Origin: Posidonia oceanica
Taxonomy: Eukaryota; Streptophyta; Magnoliopsida; Alismatales; Posidoniaceae
Reading direction: 5' to 3'
Length of the DNA stretch: 64,000 nucleotides
Assembly: GCA_037176725.1 (NCBI GenBank)
Contig: JAZBRS010000037.1
Location: 10,062,001-10,126,000 of the forward strand
The notes under the pieces were generated by a model, which was given only the letters and a program-made list of their open reading frames with translations, searched no databases and was not told the origin of the DNA. The position numbers and the translations under genes are program-made. Shown here one piece after another: positions 19,201 to 31,211 of this stretch. The first letter of the stretch is position 1. Each line of letters opens with the position of its first letter.

Positions 19201-22091
19201 TAGAGCGACGTTCTGCTGACCGAAGCGGCGGGACGTGCTGTGAAGCTCGCCGGAGAAGACGATGCTGACCCAGCGTTGACCCGGCGCAGGAGAGAAGGAA
19301 ATCCCAGGCTGAGGGGCGGAAAAGCAAGAGAAGAGGGAGTCTAACCTAGGGATGAAGAGAGTTACCTGTTTCTGTGGCTGAGGAGTCCTCCCGACATCGA
19401 TTGATCCAAGGATCGACGGTGAGGTTGGTCCGGCTGCTGCAGGCGCCTCCGGTTGCTTCTGGGCGTCTGGTTCTGCTCAGCGCGACGCTCCGGAGCTTGC
19501 TGAATGATCGGAGGGCAGCTGCGAAGACCGGCGTGACAAATGGGTTCAGTGGGTTCACAGCTGGATACCGGAGGTGGGGGTGGATGTCCGCCGCTCTCTG
19601 GGCCAATTGGAGGGTGCCGGCGACTTGCTGAAGGTTGGGTGAAGGGTTTTGGGTGGTTAAATTGGATCGTGGGGACCTGTGGGTGGAGTTTGCAGGTGGG
19701 GTGATCTTCTGGCAGAGGAAGGTCACAGGTGTTTGTGGTGGTTTGCTTGGTCTGTGAGGGGGGAGAAGGCTGGAGTTTTGGGGGGTTAGAAAGCTGGTGA
19801 TCAGGTGAGTTAAGGTGTGGAATTTGGGAAGGTTTCAAGGGCTGTGGTGTCGGGAATTTCTGGGAGGAAAGGAGTTGGGTTATGCTGAGAATTTTGGGTG
19901 TTCGGGGGCGGTTTCTGGAGTGGAAAGGCTGAGGGATGGAGGGGCTGCGATGCTGGGATTCTGGGTGAGGTTGGGGGAGGAATTGGGTGCGGTTTATGGT
20001 CTGGAACTAGCTTGGTTTCAGGGGAAGAGGAGGGTGAAGTTGCTGCTGGTTTCAGAGGAGGAAGAAGGAGGGGAATGCTGGGAATTCTCTCTGGATTCCT
20101 TAGCTCTCTCTCTCGGATGACCAAAAGCTGAAGAGGAGGGTGAAGTTGCTGGTTTTAATAGAGGAGGAAGCTGCTGGGCGTGCTGTGGATTTTTGAAATC
20201 CCACCGGCACCGAACACTGCAGCTGATGGAGAGGTGGTCGGCGAGAGGACGGGCAGTAAATGCCCTCCCGGAAGATCCGCAGAGAGTGAAGAGAGGAGAG
20301 GCGAACTGGTGCTGAGGTGATCGGGAGGGAAGAAGCGAAGTTGAATTTTAAAGAAGATCGCGGGAAGGAGAAGAAGAAGTTGAAGAGGAAGGAGAAGAAG
20401 AAGGAGGGAAGAGGAGGGTGGAAGGCATGGGCCGGACCGCGCGAAGAAAAAAAAGAAAAAGGAAAAGAAAGAAAAGAAAGAAGGAAGGCGGAACGGGCCG
20501 AACTGGGCCCAATAGGAGAAAAGGAAGAAAAGAAAGAAAGATAGGAAGAAAGAGAGAAATGGAAGGGAAAGAGAGGAGAAATAAATTGGATAAAAATAAA
20601 ATAAAAATAGGTAAAATTATTAGAGTGATTGTATTTTAAGTTAGGACCGTGATTAAATTTTTTAATGACTGTTTTCGGTTGGTTAATCAGGTTTAGAGGG
20701 ATTTTGGGTTTGATTAGGGTTTTAAGGGCTTTCTTTGTTTTTAATTTGTTTTTTATTTTGATTAAATGTTTGTTAAGTCTTTTAAGTTGTTTTTTAATTA
20801 TGTTTTTCTTGTTATGTACTTGGGATGTTAATTAGGATTTTTTAAGGTTTGTTTTTAGATTAATTAGAGTGAGCTTTGGCTTTTGATTTTAGTCTTTTAG
20901 GATTTTTCTTAGGTCTTCTTTGATTTGCTTTTTCTTAATTTCGTTTGTTAAATTCTTTTAGCATTTTTTCTTAGGTTAGGTTTTCTTGTTAAGTTTTTAA
21001 TTAGCTGTTCTTAAATTTTGATTGTTTGTTTTATTATTTTTTAATTAGGTTTTCAATTTTTTGAGAGTTGTTAAGTTAGGTTTTTCCTTCTTAATTATTA
21101 GCCCTTGCATTTCTTAAGTGTTTTCTTTCTTTTAGGATTTGTTTTCTAGGTTGTTTTTAATAGGATTTTACTTTTAGCTGTTTTGATTACATTTCGGTTT
21201 TTTCCTTGATTTTACAGCATTTTCATTTGGTTTGTTTTGCATTTTTTAGCTTGCATTCTTGGTTTTCCATTTTAGCTAGATTTGGTTGGGTTTAGGTTTT
21301 TGATTGTTTGCTTAATATTTTTAATTATTTTTTCTTAGGGTTTTGGTTTGTTTTCCTTTTGTTTTAAAGTTTTTAGAGGTTTTTAAGGATTTTTTAGGGG
21401 CTTAGTAGAAAGAAAGAAAAAGAAGAGGAGAAGGAGGAGAAAAAGGAAAAAGGAAGAATAATGGGGAAAGAGAGGAGTTGAAAGAAAATAATTTTTTTGG
21501 AAGTCAGGGAGAATGCTAAAAATAAGATAAAAATAGGAATAAGATTGAAAAGAGATAGATACACAGGGGGGGCCCACAGCAAGGCAAGAAAAAAAGAGAG
21601 AAGGGGATGAAAAGAAGGAGGATAATCAGGAGAGAGAGAGGAGAGAGAAAAGAATAATCCAGAGAGAGAAAAGGATAATTTGGGTGAAAGGAGGGTTTAA
21701 AGGTTTCAAAAGGGATTGAAATTTAGTGGGTGTGTAGCCTAGGGTTTCTAGTGTTGATTCTGAGGATTTGGTTTAGTTTTGAGAAAGTTTTGGAAGGGTT
21801 TTGAGGTGTAGAAAAAGGGTAGTTTTACCTAGGTTTTCTAGGGTTTTTGGGAATGGTTATGGGTTGAAAATTTCTAAGTGTTTGGGTAGGTTTGCTAAAT
21901 ATGGGATGATAGGTTTTCCTAAGGTTTTTGGGTAAGTTTTGGGCTTGGGAAATAGGCGTGGGCTTAGGTCAAGTTAGGCTTGATTTGAAGAGAAAGATGA
22001 AAAAGGTTGTGGTTGTTTTGACCTAGGTTTAGATCCAGAAGTCACCAGAAGGTCCCAATTGGTTCAAGCCTGTCAAGATGGGGTGTCAACA
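16249..22091 (-). mobile_element. Z: solo LTR in reverse orientation (5843 bp) with ATATA target duplication
   Basis: On the + strand it begins TGTAGTAATCCC and ends GGGGTGTCAACA, which are the reverse complements of the LTR end and start. The 5 bases before it (16244-16248) and after it (22092-22096) are both ATATA. It has no internal coding region, so it is a solo LTR left by recombination between two LTRs. Its ends match the LTRs of element B best. It contains the reversed minisatellite (about 16870-17285), the TTGCAT-type zone, the GC-rich zone (about 18920-20300), a T-rich zone and one telo-box (20714-20722). Open frames inside it are low-complexity. Confidence 0.93.
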
Positions 22092-23576
22092 ATATAAAAC
22101 CCACAAAAATCCTGAAATTGCATGTTAGTCCTCAGAGCATTCATCTTTCATCTAATTTTTGTTTCTTATCTTATTGCATTGCTAAAAAACCCATAAAAAT
22201 GGTTTAATTGCATTTTAGTCCTCCATGCCTGTAAATGCCATGTTAGTTGCATTTTAAATCACATTGCATTGTTAAAAAGCCCAATAGTTTTCTGAAATTG
22301 CACATAAGTCCATGTTTTCAACTTTTACAAGTTTGCATGCTTTCCTTGCATTGCATTTAGGCCCTGTAAGTTTTCAAAAACTACATTTAGGTCCTTTTCT
22401 TGCATTTTTGCATGCATTCATCCTAATTAGCTTGCATTTGCACTGTTTTGCTCACATTTGCATTGTTTTGCGTGCCCGCACCCTGTTTTGCTCACATTTG
22501 CATTGTTTTGCGTGCCCACACCCTGTTTTGCTCACATTTGCATTGTTTTGCGTGCCTGCACCCCGTTTTGCTTACATTTGCCTCGTTTTACGTGCCTGCA
22601 TCTTGTTTGGCTTGCATTTGCATTGTTTTGTGTGCCCACATCCTGTTTTACTTCCGTTTGCATCGTTTTGCGTACCCACTCTTGTTTCCTTCGCTTTTGC
22701 ACTGTTTTGCATGCCTGATTTCGTTTCTCGCACTGTTTTGCGTATTTTCTCCTGTTTTCCTTTGCATGTCGCTTGCATGTGTATGGTTTTACCGCCGTTT
22801 TGTTTTATCGCTTTGCATTTGCATTTAGCGCAGTGATGTTTACTGCTAGTAATTCTCATGAATCAATGCTCGCCCTATTCGGAACGCCGACAGCGTAGTT
22901 GAGCACATAGATCACACATTTATTTTCTTTCCACGCTTCACAACACTTAGAGCATGTATTCGCGCATGTTTATTTCAACATACATGGCATTTAGGCATTT
23001 AAGCATTTAGGCATTCATTTGAGCACCCATAGCATAGGTATAGCATCCCTCGTCCCTTGGACGTGCTGTTAGGCAATCATCGCCGATGTCCTATAAATGC
23101 GAGCGAGAATAGTCAAGAAAGACCGATTCCGGGCGTGTCGGGGGTGCCTAATACCTTCCCCGCACGTAACAGGAGTCCTTACCCTTTCTCTGGACATGCA
23201 ATGACCGTTCTATCCTTATCCTTGGCATGAGTCATTCATTTTGCATAACATTGCATCCACTTGCATGTTTTCCTGTATTTCCTCGATTTTCCTCGTCTCC
23301 CAATTAATAGACTAGGTGGCGACTCCCTTTTGTCTTATCTCTTTTATCTTCACGTTTTCCCGGTGTTTTCGAGTCGAGTTTCTCCTTGGATTCACTATTG
23401 ATAGTGGCTTCTTCCCCCCTCTCACAGCATGATCGCATCGCGAGCTATGGCAGCATGCGAGGCCCGCCGTGGGCTCCCGGGAAGAGGTCACGCCTGCATA
23501 TAGTGAACCTAGTTCCGATCGGTGCATGCAAGCTTTGGCATCGTGCATGGACGATCTGAATTTCAGGATCGCTACA
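22092..23576 (+). mobile_element. LTR Y, right piece and 3' end
   Basis: It continues the TTGCAT-type zone from 16248, then has a short minisatellite (22430-22760), the conserved ATTCTCATGAATCA block, the GGGGGTGCCTAATACC hairpin near 23140, the PBS-like TGGCGACTCCC near 23317, and ends GATCGCTACA at 23576. It is not followed by a PBS, so it is a 3' LTR or a solo LTR, not a 5' LTR. Confidence 0.82.
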
Positions 23577-23841
23577 GCGTCCAACACCCTGTAACAGAGA
23601 GCTGCACAGAAACACTTTCAAAGAGCGATTAAAAGTTTTGATTTTTAGATTTCGCTTTGTTATTAGTGTTTTAAACCTGCATGACTCTCAAGGTTCCTTA
23701 AAGCTTGGGTATGGCTTGCCTTCGTGGGTTGTCTATGGATCCTCACTAATAGGACAAAATGTTTCTCTTCTTTGGTACTACCCCTATCTCAACTCCTGAG
23801 AAACTTTGGGGAGCCTGAGCACACTTAAGTCCCTACCCCAT
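23577..23841. other. Unassigned spacer between LTR Y and element B
   Basis: 265 bp with ordinary composition and no long ORF, tandem repeat or similarity to the LTR or pol sequences here. It could be host DNA or a piece of an older transposon. The last 5 bases before element B are CCCAT. Confidence 0.4.
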
Positions 23842-26800
23842 TGTTGACACCCCATCTTGACAGGCTTGGACCATTTTGGGACCCTCTGGTGATTGCTGGA
23901 CTCAAACCCAAACCAAACCAAACCCTGACCCTCTTCTTTACCCTTCAAAACCAAGCCAACTTGACCTAAGCCTTTACCCCTCTTCCCAAGCTCAAAACCA
24001 GACCAAAATCCATAGGAAAACCCACCAACAACTACTTAACGAACCTACCCAAGAACTTAGAAACTCTCAAACCTAGGCCATTCCCAAAAACCCTAGAAAA
24101 CCTAGGTGAAACTACCCTTTTTCTACACCTTAAAACCCCTCCAAAACCTTCTTAGAATCAAACCAAAACTTCAGACGCAGCTCTTCAAACCCTAGACTAC
24201 CCACTCCCTAAGTTTCAGCTCATTTCAAGACCTCTGGGCCTTCCATTTACCTGAATTATCCTTTTCTCTCTTTGGGATTATCATTTTCTCTCTCCTCTCT
24301 CTCTCCTGATTATCATCTCTCCTTTCATCCCCCTCTTGCTCTTTTTCTTGCCTGGCTGTGGGCCCCCTTTGTGCTTCTATCCCTTCTCTATCTTATTCCT
24401 ATTTTTACTTTATTTTTAGCACTTCCCCTGATTTTTAAAAATTGTTTTCCTCCAACTCATCCCTTTCCCTTTTATTCTCCCTTTTTTCCCTTTTCTTCTT
24501 CCTTCTCTTTTCCCTTTTCTTTCTTTTGCTAAAATCCATTAAAAACCTTAAAAATCTCTAAAACTTTAAAGCATAAAAGAAACAAACCAGAACTCTAAGA
24601 AAAATAATTAAAAAACGTTGAACAAGCAATTAAAAACTTAAACTTGACTAAATCAAGCTAAAAAGAAAATCAAGCATGCAAACTAAAAAAATGCAAAACA
24701 AACCAAAAGAAAATACTGAAAAATCAAGGAAAAAACTAAAATAAAATCAAAACCCACCAAAAGTGAAAACCCTATCAAAAGAATTAAAAAAAACAAACCC
24801 TAAAAAGAAGTAAAACAATTAAAACACTAAGATAAGTAATTAATGAAAGAAAAAAGCCTAACTTAGCAAACCTAAGAAAAAACAACCTAAGAACTTAATC
24901 AAAAAGAAAATGAAAAACACATTAAAAAGACTTAAAAACACTCCATCAAACCAGAGAAACCCAATTAAAAAACATCAAGAAAAATCAACAAATAAAAATC
25001 AAAAACCTAATTCAAAAGACTTAAGAAAGAAAAACATAAAAGACTAGAACTAAAAAGCCCAAAACCCACTCTAATTAACCTAAAAATAAATCTTAAAAAT
25101 CCTAATTAACATCCTAAAATGCTTAACAAGAAAAACACAATTTAAAAAACAATTCAAAAGATTTAACAAACATTTAATCAAGTGGAAAACAAATTAAGAA
25201 CAAAACAAAACCCTAAAACCCTAATCAAGCCCAAAACACACTAATTAACCTAAAAACAGTCATTAAAAATCTGATTAAGATCCTAACTCACACCACAAAC
25301 ACCCTAATATTTTTACTTATTTTTAATTTATTTTTTTTTCTAATTTTATTTCCTCTCTTTTCCCTCTCTTTCTTTCTTTCTTCTCATTTTTCTTTTCTTC
25401 CTTTTCCTTGCTGGGCCCAACCCAGCCCGTCCACCTTCTTTCTCTTCTTTTTTTTCTTTCTTTTTCTCTCCTTCGGCCCGCGGCCCGGCCTGCCTTCCAC
25501 CCTTCTTCTTCCTCAACCTTCGCTGCATTTCCTCAGCTTTTCTCCCGCGAGCGGCCAGCTACAGCCCTCCCTCCATCGTTCAAATTTGAAGCCCTCCATC
25601 CTGTCAACCTACAGAGCTCGCCGCTTCTCCTCTATCTCAGCACCTTTTCCGGAGGCATTGAATGCCGGTCGCCTCGCCATCTCTTGTCTGCTGCAGTGGC
25701 CGCCGATGAGTTCAAAATTCAGCAGCATGCCAGCAGCCAGCTCCTCCTCATATAAGCTTCCGTTCATTCCATCGAAGGATGATCTTCAGTTGGCAATCAG
25801 AGCGAGCAACCATCACCAGCAGTTAGCAAACCAGAGAGCAATTCCAGAATCCAACTTCCTCCACCTGAGCGACCTTCCTCCTTCTTCCTCTCTGCCTCCT
25901 CCAATTTCCAGAGAAGAGAGAGCAGTGAGAGAGAGCTTGAGAGAGTTCTTGGCATCCCGGAGAGAGGCCACCCATTCCAGAGCCATTCCCCACCCAATTC
26001 TTCTCCTTTTCCCCCTGAAATCCACAGCAAACCACCCTCTTCATTTTCCAGTAAACCAAACCCTTTCCCAGCCTTCATCCCTCTCCCAATTGCTCCCCCA
26101 AACTCACCCAGCAACCAGCCATCTTCCTTCAGCATTTCCCAACCTTTCCACCACATAAAGCACCTTCAGATCACCCGCAGAAAACAAACATAACCCAACA
26201 CAACCCACTTCTCAATTCCCTTCGCTCCAGTCCACTACTTCCTTCCAAACTCCTCCCAGACATTCCCTAGACCTCCACCTTCCCAAAGCACCTGACATCA
26301 AACCCGCCCATCCACCACAGACTGCAAACTCCACAACAAACACCTGAGCCTCCTTCTGACCAGAAACTGACCCAACCTTCAATCCCTCTCCACTGCCTCC
26401 AGAAAACCATTTCAGTCATCCAGAACCACTCCCCGGACCTCCAGCAACCTCTCGGAGGGCCCCATCCAACCAGACGAGCAGCGAACAACCTCTCCGGCCT
26501 CCGGCTGTCTTTCTGAACCCACAAAGTGCCGAATCTCTCTCTGAGCTCTGAAGCTTCCATCCAATCGACTGGGAAGCACCGGAAGATCGCCCTGAAGCCG
26601 CTCCAACCTTCGCGAGCAGCTGACGACTACCGCAGCGACCAGACGAACGTCGCCGGCAAGCTCCGGAACTGCTGAGGTCGGGAGGACATTCCAGACGTGG
26701 AGCCAGGTAATTCTTTACACCTTTAGCTTCCTTTTCTTCCCTTGCTGCTTCTCCCCCCCTTAGAAGTAGGATTCCAGCCCTCCTGCTCCGTTGCAGCTCG

Positions 26801-29747
26801 CCGGTCCGGTCATCTTCTCCGGCACAGTCCTCCGGCCTTCACGACGCTCCAGCCAATGGAACGTGATCCCGGTGACTCCCTCAGCTCCGCACGGACGTTA
26901 GGAGGCTCCTCCAGTCTTCGGAATGCAGCTCCGCTGCGTCGAATGGCCGGACCAAGTCCCTGAGCCTCTGCAGAGCTCCAGTGAGCGCTCCGGCACGTTC
27001 CAGGCCACGTCGTCCTCTGCCGATCGCCGCCCGACCTCCGTCAGCTCCGGGAGCAGCTCCTCCGCCCAACAGCGCGCCTCCAGCAGCCCTGTGTCGGCGG
27101 TCACGAGCGCTGGCAGCCAGCTGCTACAGTGCTCACGGCCGTCGGCCGTTACTGTAGAGTTATTTTTACATTAGTATAGTTTTTTTGGTGAATATTGCAT
27201 GCTTAGTCTAAGTTTTCTTATTTTTGCGTTCTGGTCCTTATATCATTTAATCTGCTGTCTTTTTTATTTAAAACCATGCTATATTGCATTAAATGTTTCT
27301 GTTTTTCTGTATTTGCAATCCAGTCCGTTTACTGTGCTTTTTAGTTATAAAAATTTATGCTTCAGCCCTCCTGTTTTCAATTATTGCACATAGGTCCTAC
27401 AGTAAATCATTCAATTTAAATGCATGAACTTTGCCTTATTAAATTGCATTCTGGGTCCCTCTTGTTTTCTATTTTTGCATTCTAGTCCTCTGCACTGTAG
27501 AACATAGGTTTTATTTTTAATTTTTGCTTGTTGCATTGCACATTTGTCCCTTTGTTTTTTCATTTTTGCATATATGTCCTTTTTAAATGCACAGTAGTCT
27601 TCTGCATGCATATTTAGCTTATTGCATTGCATTTTCAACCCTGCATATTGTGAAAATTGCATGTCAGTCCACAGTCAATGTTTCCAGTGCATATTTTGCA
27701 TACTAAATTGCATTTTTGACCCTGCATGATTTGAAAATTACACATAGGCCCCTTGCATCCTTATAAAAATCATTTAAATGCATGTTTTGACTCTGAAATT
27801 GCATTTTAGCCCCCCATGTTTGCAAAATTGCATGTAGGTCCGCCACTTGCATTCCCAGACTCCATAAGACCCTGTTTTTCTGGAAAAATTGCATTTTAGA
27901 CCCCAAAGTTTTCAAAATTGCATTCTGACTTGCAACATGTTTTCAAAACCTCCCCTAATGCATACCCACTTTTAAAAATTGCATTTCAATCCCAATCCTT
28001 TGCAAAACTGCATGCAACCCCCCTATTTTTCAAAACCCCTGCCTGAAAGCCCCAATCCTTTCCAAACTTTTGCATTAAAACCCCCGCCTTTTTAAAAAAT
28101 AGCATTTGAACCCCAGTTTTTCTAAAAATCCCCTTGTATCTTTTCTTGCTTCCTGCATGCATTTGCATTCATATAGTCTTGCATTTAGCACCTTTTGCAC
28201 ACACCTAAGCCCCTAGCTCCCTTTCACTTGGGAGGACCTTTTTGCACACCCTTAGGGCCTCCTGAACACTTAGTTCTGTTCTTCTCCCCTGTTCTGGCCC
28301 CTCTGCCTTGAAGCTGCGACATCTTCCAATCCGACCGTTGGATCTTCTCAAACAAACTGCCCAGGCGACCGTAGCAAAGCGCTCTTCAGCATGGACAAGC
28401 AGATCTCAGATCAGGCTCCAGGATTTCCAGGTATGTCCTCCTGAAACCCTGCATTGCATTCATTTGCATAGCATTTGCACTATTTGCCCTTTTTCGCTTT
28501 CTGTCTCTTTGAGCACGTAGAATAGGACCTCCTCTTCTTGTCCATCAACCCCAACCCCCGTTTCGCGTACTCCTGGGTGTTTTGTGTTGTGTTTTCCCTG
28601 GATTCACCACTTAATGCGACTTTCTTCCTCCTTTTCCACGATCCGATCACATCGCCAGCTTTGGGCAGAATGCGAGATAGATCGTGGAGCGGTTTAGTGG
28701 GAAACGGTCACAAAGAAGTGGTAATCCCTTCGTTTGCTTACTCTCCCCTCTGGTAGGTCTTCACACCTACTCTGTGTGGCCCCGAACGGCGTCTGTTCTC
28801 ACACACGTGCCGTTTTACCCCTCCTTTTGCTCCTTCTAATCTTTTCCTTGCATTTTGCATTCGCCTAGCTTTCCCGAGGTTTTTATCTCGCTGCTTTTGG
28901 CACTGTTTTGCGTGCCTGCTTTGTCTTTTGCGCCGTTTCGCGCGCTCGCCTTGTTTTGGCACCGTTTTGCGTGCCCACTGCTGCCTTTTGCATCGTTTTG
29001 CATGTCATTCTATTTTCTCGTCCCGTTTTTGCGTGCTGCCTTGCTTTTCGCCCGTTTTTGCGTACCGCTCTTGCTTCTCGCCTCGTTTTGCGCGTTTTAC
29101 GCCGTTTTCCCTTGCATGTCGATCGCATTGCATGGTTTTGCCATTGTTTTGCTTTTTCGCTTGCATTTGCATATAGGGCTGTGATGCTTACTGCCTGGAG
29201 TTCTCACGAGTTGAGTTTCGCCCGGTTCGGAACACAGACAGCGCAGCTGAGCACTTCGACAGCACGTTTACTTCCTTGCTTTGCATCTCTCCACTTAGAG
29301 CACACCTTGAGCATTCATTTAGGCATTCATAGGCACATAGCATTCAAATCTGCATTTCCCTACGTATGCGAGCGTAAGCCTAGAAAGACCAATTCTCAGG
29401 CGTGTCGAGGGTGCCTAACACCTTCCCCGCACGTAACAGGAGTCCTTGCCCTGTCTTTTGGCCCGCAATGACCATATCGCCCTTATCCTAGGCTAGAGTC
29501 ATCTCATTTACATTCATTTGCATTTGTTTTCCCTTGCATTGCTTTGCTTTGCATTTTTTGCTTGGTTTTGCGTGTTCAATCCACGCATTTCCCCGATTTT
29601 CCTCGTCTTCCGTTAATAGACTTGGTGGCGACTCTGATTTGTCTTATCTTCCTCTTTTCTCCTTGATTTTAAGTGTTTTCGAGTTGAGCCTCTTCCTCGA
29701 ATCAATCGCCGCTAATAGTAAGCCTGATTCCGATTGGGATTACTACA
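23842..29747 (+). repeat. 5' LTR of element B (5906 bp)
   Basis: It starts TGTTGACACCCC and ends GGGATTACTACA, followed by one G and the PBS. It has the same zone order as LTR A: pyrimidine-rich; A-rich with telo-boxes at 25208-25224; GC-rich about 25480-27150; TTGCAT zone 27190-28500; a short minisatellite at 28900-29140; PBS-like TGGCGACTCTG at 29626-29636. Against the 3' LTR I count about 15 differences in the first ~455 bp but only about 5 in the roughly 1 kb after position 24540. Confidence 0.94.
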
Positions 29748-29748
29748 G

Positions 29749-29767
29749 TGGCGACTCCGCTGGGGAT
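29749..29767 (+). promoter_or_regulatory. Primer-binding site of element B (tRNA-Arg type)
   Basis: TGGCGACTCCGCTGGGGAT lies one base after the LTR. Its reverse complement ends in GCCA and fits a plant tRNA-Arg acceptor end as I recall it, which is the primer usually given for Ogre/Tat elements. Confidence 0.88.
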
Positions 29768-31211
29768 GCCAGATTCCGGCTTTCGCCTTCGCTTTCGCTC
29801 GCTTGGGTTTTGCATTCTTTGTTTGCCTTTGTGCCCTTTGCCTTGTTTTTGCTTGCTTGCCTGCCTGTCTGCTTCGCCCAGCGAAGTCGACAGTGGCGAC
29901 TCTGCTGGGGATCCTGCTGACTCCGGCTTTCGTTTCTGGCTTTTTGCTCGCCCACTTTCGCAGTTTTGCTTGCCTTTGCTTGCCTCTTTTGCCTGATTTG
30001 GTCGCTCTTCTGTGCAAACTCCTAGCAAGTCGCCTTATGGTTACTCTGCTTAGGTTTTGCACCTGCCTCGGCTGCTTTGCCTTGGCGTTTGCTCTGTCTT
30101 GCTCTACTTTGCCGCTGTTGCTTGTTTACTTGCTTATTTCCTTGCTTCTGCTCTTACTTGCTTTTCAGCTTACCTGTCTTTACCTTCTTTATCTTGCTTG
30201 CTTGTTATTGCTTTATTTCCTGCACAATGCATGTCTACATACTTGGGTGGCAACAACACATGCTTTTTGAATGATGAATGCTTCTTTTACACACTTGCTA
30301 TGTCACTACACACGCACATACCTTGCATACATGCCTTTTGACGTGATGAATGTTTTTTTCACTATCATGCTCACAAACACTTGCACATGTCATGCACTTG
30401 CCTTTTACTGTGTTGTATGATGTTCGACTGCCATGCTTGACTGATTTTCTTCCCTTTCGCACATGCCATGTCTAGGATAGTAGAGACTATTTGCTCTCCC
30501 CATGGTTAACTAAAAACGGCAAGTAAAAAGAACTTCTAGGAGCAACTAGAGACTACAAACAATCCTTCATTCCCTTTGGTTAATAAAATGCACAAGATAA
30601 AAGACTTTAATCATTTGCATAAGCATCATATAGGGCATGCATTCTTCTCATCTGAGTCCACCTACTAGTCTGCGAAGGACGGTCCCGGCTTCTTGTTCCA
30701 CCGCTTTGGGCATGGCACAAGTCGGTCGGTCTGCCCCCCCTTGTCCGGGGGTCGTGTCGGTGTTAGTAGAGGGTACCACCCACGCTTTGGCGAGGTAGAG
30801 GCCACCAACGCACCACCCTGTCATTTCCTGAGCTTTGGGTCGGGAGTTAGACAGGGAACCTACTTTTCTGACCTGAGTCGGTGACCCGTACACCCAGGGA
30901 TACCCGAAGTAGATTACCTTACTAGGACACACTAGTTAGGTGAGGGGGGCATACTAGAAAGCATGCATATCATTCATGCCATTTAACTAACTCATTTGCA
31001 TTCATCTTTTAGTTTCTAACCCCTAATTTCCTTCTGTTGTGTCAGCGTGATCGGTAAGCGAGTGCCTTTTGCCAGAGCTCGAGTACCGACCCTCGTTAAC
31101 GCCCCTGTTGCGACCTTATTCACGACCATTCCCCCTTCTGAGCTATCCGCCCTTGCGACGATAGCTCCTCTTAGGAATCACCGCTTGAACACTCGTCGCA
31201 GCCCTGTTCTC
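29768..31211 (+). other. 5' leader of element B
   Basis: About 1.4 kb with no conserved ORF before gag, unlike classic Ogre, which has an ORF1 there. The first part is T- and GCTTGC-rich. The part from about 30480 to 30960 is strongly shared with element C (about 59820-60310). It includes a 7-bp inverted repeat CCCTGTC/GACAGGG (30816-30822 with 30850-30856), conserved in C at 60165-60171 with 60199-60205. This is a candidate packaging or translation-control structure. Confidence 0.65.
29894..29912 (+). promoter_or_regulatory. Second PBS copy in element B
   Basis: TGGCGACTCTGCTGGGGAT repeats the PBS 145 bp downstream with one change (C to T). The following GACTCCGGCTTTCG also repeats text after the first PBS, so this is a tandem duplication of about 145 bp. 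Element C has a single PBS. Confidence 0.85.
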
